DNA of 64,000 nucleotides from JAFGPS01 sp964628465 (GTDB lineage Bacteria > Planctomycetota > Phycisphaerae > Sedimentisphaerales > Anaerobacaceae), in contig CAZVOA010000002.1 in NCBI GenBank assembly GCA_964628465.1, positions 1 through 64,000 on the forward strand, read 5' to 3'. A program made the position numbers and the translations under genes. Positions within the stretch are counted from its first letter, which is position 1. Each line of letters starts with the position of its first letter. Below are positions 15,975-24,404 of the stretch, one piece after another. The notes beneath the pieces are model-generated. The model was given only the letters and a program-made list of their open reading frames with translations, had not been told where the DNA came from and ran no database searches.

Positions 15975-18731
15975 CTAAACTATATGAGAAATCCAGTCAA
16001 GCGGTTTATTCCTGCCAAGCTTCAAATGGATTTCCACCAGCTTTCCTTCTGGCAAGTGCAGTTCGCAATCGGCATTACCCTTCTTGAATACTCCTAAAAT
16101 TTCTTTTGGTGCAGAAATCTCCTCTATTCCATAACGCGCAATCAGAGTTACATCCTGCTTTTTCACGGAAGTAACAGTTAAATCCACTGTATGAGCTTCC
16201 ATATCCCAGGAAAGTTTGTTAATCCTGGCAAAAGTACGGGAAAGCATTCCGTTAATAGTTCCTTTTATCAGCGTTGGAGGCAGAGCCGGAAGCACTTCAA
16301 TCACGCCGGGGCGCGAGTAGGCAAGCATTTCCATAATTATTGCTGGAATTCCACCATGCGCATCGGACACAGGTCCGGCATAAGGATCGCGCGAACACCG
16401 CAGCGAATTACTGACATACCCCTGCTCAATCAATTGCCGCAGTTGGACATCCACCATGATGTTGTCTTTAAGTCTCGCCCCGGCTAATGCGCGATGACAA
16501 CGGGCATAAGCAGGCAGAGTTTCACCCGCGACCGCGGTGGACATCACATCGAACGTACGTCTGCGGTTGGCAATCATCGCGGCGTGGGCAAGTTGCGGCG
16601 TGCGGTCGGGATCAATTTCATCACCCGGCCAGACACCATAAAGATGAGATACATGCCGATGGGCATATTTCTCTTGCAGCGTGGGCCAGGCCCATTCCTT
16701 TAGTGTCCCGTCCTTTTCGAGCAAATAAGGCGGCATTTTGGCCAGCATCTCTTTCCATTTTTTTACACTTTCAGCGTCAATATCCAGAATTTCGCAAGCC
16801 TGAATCAAATTTGTCAGAACTTCCCGACATACCGCAATATCCATCGCGGCATTTATATACATCGGCCCGGAAGCATCTGTGCTGGTGGGCGTGTTCTCTG
16901 GCGAGAAGGATGGAACAAACATATAGTTCCCATTTTTATCAGTAGCCGTTAGGAAATCCTCGTAGAATTGCGCCAGTTCTTTATATGCCGGCACGATGCG
17001 GTCACGAAGGAATTTCTGGTCGCCGGTGGACAGATAATGTTCCCAGAACGGACGGTAAGCCAAACCTCCTGCGGAAATCCAATATGGCCAGAGACTTCCA
17101 ATCGCGGAGTTGTTAGAGTAATAATATTTTACACCCATTCCTTTTTGCGCCCAAAGCGGATACGATGCGCCGTTGAATCCGAAAATATTCTTAGCGTTGG
17201 TTCGGCAGTCCGGTTTCAGGCTTTCGACCCAACTGAAGTAAGCTTCCATACCTTCGCGGAGGTCGCCCGTCAATGCACCGGTTGTTTGAAACAGACCGAG
17301 TCCCGCTGGCCGCACTTCTTCTCCAATACGGAGTTCAAATGGTTCCAGACCGGGTGTTTGCAGGTTTATGGTAAAGTCGGTCTCGGCTGGAATGTTCGGA
17401 TACCTGCCGCTGGTGAGGATGAACCAATGGCGTCCCATTTCGAATACTTTTTCCAGTAAAGCCGGTGAATAGTCCGGCCTTGACCGCTGCTCAGTGAGTA
17501 TTTCCTCTACGGACATACCATATTGTGAACCGCTGCCGAAATCCACCGTGACACGGTTAAGCATTTCCGACTGAACCTTGTGATGGCGTTCGAGGATGGC
17601 CGCATAGTCAGGGTTGATTAATTCGACTGCCTGTCGGAGAGCTTCTACTTTGACATCGCTGAAGTCGGAGAAATACTCAATGCGTGTGAGCAGCATAACC
17701 GAAGAAGCCTTTTCAATAACGAGAGTGTCGCCATCAATCTTGGCTGAACCGCCGTTGCGCACTATGCGTGTCACTCCGGCGTAGCCGCTGTTGTCCACTG
17801 ATGGGTCCAAAATACACTTGTAAATCAGCCGCTGTTCGCTGGATTCCTGTTTCACGTCACAGACTTCTGGACCTTTAATCGCTCCCCATTTCGGATGGGC
17901 ACCCCAGGTTACCCCGGAACACATGCGCCAGCCACCAGATTTCTGCAAAGAGATTCGGACATTCAATGTTTTGCCTGTCGGTGCGGTGAGCTGCTGGACC
18001 ACAACGTTGTCAGGCCGGGAAGCTAATGTTTGACGAATCCAGTCGCCGTTCTCGTCAGTCCATAGAACCTTGATTTCACTGTTCTCGAAATTGACAGTGC
18101 GGAGATAATTTTGGGCCGATGTAGTTTTTGGAAAATCAAGCTGCATCAGGAATGCCGGAATGGTACGGTGCGGCTCAGTATCCTGCTTGATGTCACTTTC
18201 ATTCATATGCTGAATTGCAAGCGCAATTGCTTCGCGGTGTCTGCCTTCCATCACCATTTGCCGCACTTGCGGAAATATATCCGCAACCTTGGGAGCTTCC
18301 AGTGGTTTCTTCCACGGCAGAAGCAGATTTTCGTGGTGAAAAAGGATTTGCTCCGAGTAGGGATCACCCATCAATTCAATATTCATTGCTCCATTGCCGG
18401 AGATGAGACTCTCGCTAACCAGATTGCCGGGCGCAATACTGCAAAATCCATGCTGCGGCACAATCTTTTTACTGATTCTATCAGCCAGCGGCATCAGCGA
18501 AATCTCGTACGATCTCGCGAGAGAAGGCGGCTCTGGCAGGAATGGATCTTTTTGTACATTTTTAAGATATTCAGCCGGACGATTGTCAGCCTTTGCAGTT
18601 GCCGTTGACGTTGCAGTTTGGCCGAGAGTCAGAGGACGGTTTTCACCTGCTTTGAGCGGCTGGAGCAATTCTGGTGAACCCGCTATACCGGCAGCGACTA
18701 CACTTGTTTTAAGAAAATCTCTACGTTTCAT
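15975..18731 (-). CDS. GH95 glycosidase (alpha-L-fucosidase/galactosidase), Tat-exported, copy A
   Basis: A 918-residue protein with a twin-arginine signal (KRRDFLKTSVVAAG). The GH95 N-terminal beta domain is seen at SGNGAMNIELMGDPYSEQ. The (alpha/alpha)6 barrel carries AGGLAYRPFWEHYLSTGDQKF and HRHVSHLYGVWPGDEIDPDRTP. The C-terminal part matches the family (MLAYSRPGVIEVLPALPP, then ARINKLSWDMEAHTVDL). GH95 enzymes are inverting and release alpha-1,2-L-fucose or L-galactose; in complex xylan loci they act on L-galactose caps. AAGGA precedes the ATG. It is the sister of the upstream GH95 copy B but has ordinary sequence where copy B has a Gly/Arg/Met-rich insert. Confidence 0.92.
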   Translation of the reverse strand: MKRRDFLKTSVVAAGIAGSPELLQPLKAGENRPLTLGQTATSTATAKADNRPAEYLKNVQKDPFLPEPPSLARSYEISLMPLADRISKKIVPQHGFCSIAPGNLVSESLISGNGAMNIELMGDPYSEQILFHHENLLLPWKKPLEAPKVADIFPQVRQMVMEGRHREAIALAIQHMNESDIKQDTEPHRTIPAFLMQLDFPKTTSAQNYLRTVNFENSEIKVLWTDENGDWIRQTLASRPDNVVVQQLTAPTGKTLNVRISLQKSGGWRMCSGVTWGAHPKWGAIKGPEVCDVKQESSEQRLIYKCILDPSVDNSGYAGVTRIVRNGGSAKIDGDTLVIEKASSVMLLTRIEYFSDFSDVKVEALRQAVELINPDYAAILERHHKVQSEMLNRVTVDFGSGSQYGMSVEEILTEQRSRPDYSPALLEKVFEMGRHWFILTSGRYPNIPAETDFTINLQTPGLEPFELRIGEEVRPAGLGLFQTTGALTGDLREGMEAYFSWVESLKPDCRTNAKNIFGFNGASYPLWAQKGMGVKYYYSNNSAIGSLWPYWISAGGLAYRPFWEHYLSTGDQKFLRDRIVPAYKELAQFYEDFLTATDKNGNYMFVPSFSPENTPTSTDASGPMYINAAMDIAVCREVLTNLIQACEILDIDAESVKKWKEMLAKMPPYLLEKDGTLKEWAWPTLQEKYAHRHVSHLYGVWPGDEIDPDRTPQLAHAAMIANRRRTFDVMSTAVAGETLPAYARCHRALAGARLKDNIMVDVQLRQLIEQGYVSNSLRCSRDPYAGPVSDAHGGIPAIIMEMLAYSRPGVIEVLPALPPTLIKGTINGMLSRTFARINKLSWDMEAHTVDLTVTSVKKQDVTLIARYGIEEISAPKEILGVFKKGNADCELHLPEGKLVEIHLKLGRNKPLDWISHIV

Positions 18732-18793
18732 TTTTTATTCCTTATATGGTTCATTATCATAAGAATTTCGTAATCTCGTTTTTTTGTAACTCG

Positions 18794-21478
18794 TTAAGCA
18801 ACCCAATTGACCCAGTCAAGCGGATTACGCCGACCAAGCTTTAAATGTATTTCCACCGGTTTGCCCTCCGGCAAACTGAGTTTGTAGGTTGCGGTGCCAA
18901 GCGGATTCGGTGTTTCCAATTTTAGAGAACCGCTAAGTGCTTCGATGCCATACCGGGCAATTAGAGTTACATCCTGTTCTTTTACAGAAGTGACCGTTAA
19001 ATCCACCGTCCGAGCTTCCATATCCCATGCGAGTTTATCGAGCCTGGCGAATGTGCGGAGCAGCATCCCGTTTATCGACCCTTTTGACAGCGAAGGAGGA
19101 AGAGCCGGAAGTACCTCAATTACACCGGGACGCGAATAGGCCAGCATTTCCATTATTATCGTTGGAAATCCGCCTTGAGCATCCGGCATCACACTGGCGT
19201 AGGGATCGTGAGAACACAGAAAAGCAGAACCTACAATGCCTTCTTCAATTAGTTGCCGCATTTCACTATCCACTAAGTAGCAGTCTTTGAGTCTCGCTCC
19301 CATCAGCGCGCGTTGGCAGCGGCTATGCGCCGCTAATCTCTCCGGCACTCGCCTGCGGTCAGCTATCAGCGCGGATTTCGCCAATTTTGGCGTGCGATCA
19401 GGATCAATTTCATCGCCCGGCCAGACTCCGTAGAGATGAGAGACATGGCGATGAACATAACGCTCTCCAAGTGTGGGCCAGGCCCATTCTTTCATTGTGC
19501 CGTCAGGTTCAAGAAGGTACGGCGGCAGCTTTTCCAGTATATCTTTCCATTTCGGTATGCTATCGGCCTCAATGTCGAGCAGTTCGCAGGCTTCCACCAG
19601 ATTGGCCAGAACTTCCCTGCATGCCGCAATGTCCATGCTGGCATTAATTACCATCATACAGGAAGGATTCAGGCTGCCCGGATTGTTCTCCGGGGAGAAC
19701 GAAGGTGCGAAAATATAATTACCATTTTCATCAGTAAGCGTCAGAAAATCCTCGTAGAATATCGCCAAATCCTTGTAAGCCGGAACCATGCGATTGCGAA
19801 GGAAATCCAGATCGCCTGTTACAAGATAATGGTCCCAGAACGGACGCAAACACCAGGCACCGGCGGCAAGCCAATATGGATGCGGCCATCTCTCGCCGGT
19901 CGCCTCAGTACCAGAATGGTCGAACTGGCCGGCTACGCCTGAATCTTTGGTCGGTGCAATAGGGTAAAAGGTGCCGCGCATTCCGAAAATGTTCTTAGCG
20001 TTGGTACGTAAATCAGGGACAAGGCTCTCCATCCAGTTGAAGTAGGCTTCCTCACCTTCACGGTGATAGCCAAGAGCCATTGGCGCAATCTGCAGATTTA
20101 TATTTACATTTGTCAAAGCCGACACACTGCGATATTTGCCGGTAGTAATTATGAACCAGTAGCGGCACATATCGAATAATTTCTCAAGAAAAGCGGGCGA
20201 GTAACCCTGACTTGCTCTCTGGGCAGAGAAAAGTTCCTCGCAGGACATGGCATATTGTGAAGCACCGCCGAAATCCACAATAACTCGATTGAGCATTTCT
20301 GATTGTACTTTTCGCGCACGCTCCAGCAGTGCTTCATAATCCGGGGTGATTTGTTCAACTGCCTGTCGCAGCGTTTCCACCTTCTCCTCGCTGTAATCGG
20401 AGAAATGTTCAATGCGGGTGAGCAGCATTACGGATGACGCGTTCTCTATCACCAGCGTATCGCCATCCATGCTGGCTGAGCCTCCTTGGCGAACCACACG
20501 AGTCATGCCTGCGTAGCCGCTGTTGTCCACCGATGGATTCAAACGGCCTTTGAAAATAAGCCGCTGCTCGTTGTAGTCCTGCTGGACATTACTTTGTCCG
20601 CCTCCGCCGCCGCGAGTTGCCATACCGGCGCCCATTCTCGCTCCGGCTCGTGTTCCCATTCCTCCTCCCATGCCGCGCATTCCTCCCCCGCCTGTGGACA
20701 TAGTGATGCGGACATTCACCGATTGCCCTTGCGGAGCGGTAAGCGATTGGACTACAAGATTGTCGGGACGCGATGTGAAAATCCGGCGAACCCAGTCGCC
20801 ACGTTCGTCTGTCCAGTGAACCTTCACTTCAGTACTCTCGAAATCAACCGTTCGGAGATAATTCTTAACGGATTCAGTTTTTGGATATTCCAGACGCATT
20901 GATAATGATGTGCCTCCGCCACCCATCTGCCGGGTTGCGGGGGTTTTATTCCATTCGTCGTAAGCGAATTTCGCGGCTTCGTGGTATTTTCCATTCAGAA
21001 GCATTTGCCGCACCTGTGGTAAAATTTCCGCGATTTTGGATGCTTCGTAAGGTCTGCTTCGCGGCACAAACAGGCTTTCGTGGCGCAAAGGAATCTGTTC
21101 GCTGTAGGGATCACAAGCCAACTCGATATTTACGGCTCCATTGCCGGAGAGGAGAGCGCCAACGCCGGGTACGGTACTGCAAAAACCTCTCTTCGGCACA
21201 ATCTTCCGCTTGATTCGTTCGGCCAGCGGCATCGGCGATATCTTCATATCGGCGGATGATTCCGCAAACACCGGCGGTTTCGGCAGGAATTCATCCTTCT
21301 GTACTCGGCGAAGATATTCGATGGAACGACTGTCAGCCGGTGCTGTTTCTGATTGTCCTGAAATCCCGGCAGGTATCTCTGTATTGTTTTCACTTGCCGT
21401 GAGCGGCGAGAGCAATCCGGGTGAACCCGCCAAGCCGACAGCAACTGTACTTTTCTTAAGAAAATCTCTGCGTTTCAT
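18794..21478 (-). CDS. GH95 glycosidase, Tat-exported, copy B, with RGG-like insert
   Basis: An 894-residue protein. The ATG at 21478 is chosen because it opens the twin-arginine signal KRRDFLKKSTVAVG and has GAGG five bases upstream; the longer frame from 21547 would bury the signal. Domain order is as in copy A, with the same landmarks (LSGNGAVNIELACDPYSEQ, RPFWDHYLVTGDLDFLR, HRHVSHLYGVWPGDEI). Residues about 260-295 are a Gly/Arg/Met tract (GGGGMRGMGGGMGTRAGAR and following) inside the N-terminal beta domain; both flanks align with copy A. It is the first gene of the glycoside hydrolase cluster and begins 106 bases after lpdA ends, so it may be co-transcribed with lpdA or have its own promoter. 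Confidence 0.92.
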   Translation of the reverse strand: MKRRDFLKKSTVAVGLAGSPGLLSPLTASENNTEIPAGISGQSETAPADSRSIEYLRRVQKDEFLPKPPVFAESSADMKISPMPLAERIKRKIVPKRGFCSTVPGVGALLSGNGAVNIELACDPYSEQIPLRHESLFVPRSRPYEASKIAEILPQVRQMLLNGKYHEAAKFAYDEWNKTPATRQMGGGGTSLSMRLEYPKTESVKNYLRTVDFESTEVKVHWTDERGDWVRRIFTSRPDNLVVQSLTAPQGQSVNVRITMSTGGGGMRGMGGGMGTRAGARMGAGMATRGGGGGQSNVQQDYNEQRLIFKGRLNPSVDNSGYAGMTRVVRQGGSASMDGDTLVIENASSVMLLTRIEHFSDYSEEKVETLRQAVEQITPDYEALLERARKVQSEMLNRVIVDFGGASQYAMSCEELFSAQRASQGYSPAFLEKLFDMCRYWFIITTGKYRSVSALTNVNINLQIAPMALGYHREGEEAYFNWMESLVPDLRTNAKNIFGMRGTFYPIAPTKDSGVAGQFDHSGTEATGERWPHPYWLAAGAWCLRPFWDHYLVTGDLDFLRNRMVPAYKDLAIFYEDFLTLTDENGNYIFAPSFSPENNPGSLNPSCMMVINASMDIAACREVLANLVEACELLDIEADSIPKWKDILEKLPPYLLEPDGTMKEWAWPTLGERYVHRHVSHLYGVWPGDEIDPDRTPKLAKSALIADRRRVPERLAAHSRCQRALMGARLKDCYLVDSEMRQLIEEGIVGSAFLCSHDPYASVMPDAQGGFPTIIMEMLAYSRPGVIEVLPALPPSLSKGSINGMLLRTFARLDKLAWDMEARTVDLTVTSVKEQDVTLIARYGIEALSGSLKLETPNPLGTATYKLSLPEGKPVEIHLKLGRRNPLDWVNWVA

Positions 21479-21584
21479 AAATTCCTCACCTTTCTTTTTT
21501 TCAAGAAGCGCTGACATAGCCTTCTTTTTCTTTGGCTTATAATCCAAAGTCCCAGATAGAAAAACATTTTATTAATTCTTCTAA

Positions 21585-22970
21585 TCAAACTGTTGGAGGT
21601 ACATGCAGGCTGATATTGAAGGCATCTTCCCATGATTCTTTCAAAACTTCCGATACTGTTGGATGCGGGAATGAAATATCGGTAATTTTTTCAGAACTGC
21701 CAATCAACGCTCGTGCCGCCGATATAAGTTCCGTGACAGAAGAACCAACCATCGTAACACCAAGAATTTTTTCATCAGCTTTATTTTTAACGACTCTAAT
21801 TTCTCCGACAGTTTCATTATGACCGATACTTCTGCCGTTGGTCTTAAACAATGCCTTGCCGACTTTTACATCGATTCCTTCATTGCGGCAGGTCTCTTCA
21901 CTTTTTCCTATCGACGCAATTTCAGGGAATGTATAGACCGCCCGCGGAATCAAAGAATAATCGCCAATTTCCGCGTTATGACCTGTCGCGTTATCAGCGG
22001 CAACTTCGGCTTCGGCAAATCCGCCGTGAGCAAGATATGTCGTTCCCACCGCGTCTCCAACAGCATAAACTCCTTTGACACTGGTCTCCATTTTTTTGTT
22101 TACCGCTATTACAGAACCATTCATAGCTAATCCGAGGTTCTCTATCGTCTCTTTATCACATATAGCTTTGCGTCCAACACCAACCAGAACTTTTTCAGCC
22201 TGTATTGTTTGGCCATCCTGAAGAGTAACTTTAACCAATCCATCCATTGGTTCGGCTGATACTACTTTCTGATTAGTCAGAGATTCGATGCCAAGCTTCT
22301 TAAACTCGCGTGACAGCATCCTGCCAACCCATTCATCCTCCATTGGAATCAAACGAGTAAGAGCCTCTATAATTGTTACTTTTGTCCCCATCGTTGAATA
22401 AACACATGCAAATTCACAACCGATTACACCGCCGCCAATAATAATCATCGACTTTGGTATTTCTTTTAATTCAAGAGCTTCCTTACTGGTGATTATATTC
22501 GTACCATTAAATGGAATAGAAGGAATCTCAACCGGCCTGGAACCTGTCGCCAAAATAATCTTATCAGCTTCTATTTCATGTTGTGTCGAATCGTTTTGCA
22601 CTATCACTTTATTGGGATTTGCGACAATACCGCGACCCTGTATAATATTTATTTTGTTAGCCTTTATAAGCCCTGCAAGACCTTTACGAAAGCCGCTCAC
22701 TATAGCATCTTTTCTTTTCTGGATATTTGGCCAGTTGGCAGAACATGAAGGTATATCAATGCCCATTTGTGCCGCGTTTTTTGCCGTAAGAAGTGTATGA
22801 GCGCTTGCAAGCAATGCCTTTGAAGGAATACAACCGCAGTTAAGACATGTTCCGCCAAACAGGTCCTTTTCGATTATCGCCGCTGTTGCACCTTTTTGTA
22901 CGCATCTTATCGCCGCGGAATAACCGCCGGGGCCGCTTCCAATAACAACTACATTATATTTTTCAGCCAT
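21585..22970 (-). CDS. lpdA: Dihydrolipoamide dehydrogenase (E3)
   Basis: A 461-residue FAD-dependent disulfide oxidoreductase that re-oxidises dihydrolipoamide in 2-oxoacid dehydrogenase complexes or the glycine cleavage system. The FAD motif GSGPGG is at 11-16. The redox-active disulfide is C42/C47 in TCLNCGCIPSK, with an extra Cys45 between. The NAD motif GGGVIGCE and the C-terminal HPTVSE (active-site His-Glu pair from the partner subunit) are present. Length is normal. No E1 or E2 gene is next to it, so it serves complexes encoded elsewhere. GGGA lies seven bases before the ATG. Confidence 0.96.
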   Translation of the reverse strand: MAEKYNVVVIGSGPGGYSAAIRCVQKGATAAIIEKDLFGGTCLNCGCIPSKALLASAHTLLTAKNAAQMGIDIPSCSANWPNIQKRKDAIVSGFRKGLAGLIKANKINIIQGRGIVANPNKVIVQNDSTQHEIEADKIILATGSRPVEIPSIPFNGTNIITSKEALELKEIPKSMIIIGGGVIGCEFACVYSTMGTKVTIIEALTRLIPMEDEWVGRMLSREFKKLGIESLTNQKVVSAEPMDGLVKVTLQDGQTIQAEKVLVGVGRKAICDKETIENLGLAMNGSVIAVNKKMETSVKGVYAVGDAVGTTYLAHGGFAEAEVAADNATGHNAEIGDYSLIPRAVYTFPEIASIGKSEETCRNEGIDVKVGKALFKTNGRSIGHNETVGEIRVVKNKADEKILGVTMVGSSVTELISAARALIGSSEKITDISFPHPTVSEVLKESWEDAFNISLHVPPTV

Positions 22971-23093
22971 CCTGAATTCCCAGATAATGAATTTTTCAAA
23001 AAATTGTTATTGGATGATTATATGATTTGGCATCATTCAGGTCAAATACTTATATTCGGTCAACAGGACTGCACATCAACATATACATCAGTT

Positions 23094-24281
23094 TCATGGT
23101 AAAGGCACGGATAAACTTTCCTGCAAAATCTTGACAAAGTCGTCTGCTGTGTATGGTTCGGGGATAACCCATCGCGAATTGTAAAGCAGTTTTGGAACTC
23201 CGCCTTTGTTGTTCTGGATTGTTTTACTGTAAATTTCAACGGATGATTTTAGATATTCATCAATCCATGGGTCAGCTTGTGCGGCTTCGTATTTTTCCCG
23301 GCCAAGCAATTCGACAGCTTTCGCTTGAGTCGCTTCGAGTGTACGCGGTTTCCATCTATCGCCGGACTCGAACGAAAACATCCAGTTTTCAAAATCAGAA
23401 AATGCTTCGCGATTGGCCACCCAAACCGCAAGAGCAATTTTAACAAGTTCGCATGAATCTTTGTATTGCTCCATGTCACCTAAGACATATGGATTACATT
23501 TCTTGTCTAACGGCGAGGGACATAACGCGAAGGCCAATTTGCCATTGTATTGACGAATCGCTTCATTAAGCATGAAGTGCATTTGCTGGCAATGGGGACA
23601 TTTATAATCGAACAGCAGAGTGACAACATAGTTCGCGTCCGGGGAACCAACCATCGGTATCGAGTGTGTATCAATGATGGATAGATTTTCCTGTGACTGA
23701 CCAGCGATATAGACCGGCGGCGGGATAATAACGACCTGGGCAATAGCCATTATACCGGCAAAGACCAAACCGACTATAGTTAATCCTGCCGCTGTTTTTT
23801 TTGTGTCACTCTCTATTTGCTTCGGCGCCTGCCAGATTATTAAAACCGCAAGCAGCAAACCTGCGATATGCGCAGTCATGCAATAAGGACAGAACGCTCC
23901 AATTACCCATTTCTGCAGAATTGTAAACCATATCGCGCTTCCTGCGGCTGAGCCGACGATTACAAGCATCGCATACCATGCAAGACGGCGGACCGCTGCT
24001 TCTGTACCCGGGCCGATGAAAAGAACAGATACCAGCATAGCAAGGTATGCTCCCGCCGCAAGGCCGCTAACGGGTATAAATCCACCGATAGATGACCAGC
24101 GGCTGTTTAGGACTTCGTCACATGGACTGCCGCCGTCACAGCCAATCATCGAGCCGCCCATGAGGTAATGCCAGCTTAGAACGATACTCAATACCAGCGC
24201 AAGCGTACTTAAACCTGTTATTATACATCGCCACCACGGCCATGACTTGCGTAAACCATTCTTTTTTTGTGAAGGAATCAA
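23094..24281 (-). CDS. VKOR-DsbA fusion (disulfide-bond formation)
   Basis: A 395-residue membrane protein joining a bacterial vitamin K epoxide reductase to a periplasmic thioredoxin-like domain. The VKOR part (about 15-185, five hydrophobic helices) has the loop cysteines C48 and C54 (GCDGGSPCDEVLNSRWS) and the quinone-site pair CPYC (C131, C134). The DsbA/DsbG-like part (about 195-395) has CPHC (C228, C231). Together these oxidise secreted proteins and pass electrons to quinone. The start is TTG at 24281, with AAAGGA seven bases upstream. It should support cysteine-containing exported enzymes such as the GH54 encoded just upstream. Confidence 0.93.
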   Translation of the reverse strand: MIPSQKKNGLRKSWPWWRCIITGLSTLALVLSIVLSWHYLMGGSMIGCDGGSPCDEVLNSRWSSIGGFIPVSGLAAGAYLAMLVSVLFIGPGTEAAVRRLAWYAMLVIVGSAAGSAIWFTILQKWVIGAFCPYCMTAHIAGLLLAVLIIWQAPKQIESDTKKTAAGLTIVGLVFAGIMAIAQVVIIPPPVYIAGQSQENLSIIDTHSIPMVGSPDANYVVTLLFDYKCPHCQQMHFMLNEAIRQYNGKLAFALCPSPLDKKCNPYVLGDMEQYKDSCELVKIALAVWVANREAFSDFENWMFSFESGDRWKPRTLEATQAKAVELLGREKYEAAQADPWIDEYLKSSVEIYSKTIQNNKGGVPKLLYNSRWVIPEPYTADDFVKILQESLSVPLP

Positions 24282-24322
24282 AGTTCAATCCTTTCCCGCG
24301 TCACTTACCGAAAAAACGGAAA

Positions 24323-24357
24323 ACTCCGCGGCCTCTTATACTATAAAGCCGCGGAGT
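24323..24357 (-). terminator. Rho-independent terminator after the GH54 gene
   Basis: ACTCCGCGGC at 24323-24332 pairs exactly with GCCGCGGAGT at 24348-24357 around a 15-base loop. The minus strand continues TTTTCCGTTTTTTCGG. It lies 48 bases past the GH54 stop and separates the sigma-FecR-GH54 operon from the VKOR fusion. Confidence 0.82.
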
Positions 24358-24404
24358 ATTTATCAAGTATCTAATTCAGTTCCGTTATGAGCTTTATGCC
24401 CATT

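Noticed and set aside
15953..15975. Hairpin followed by T-run on the plus strand at the end of GH95 copy A
   Set aside because: It would terminate plus-strand transcription, and no plus-strand gene lies upstream.
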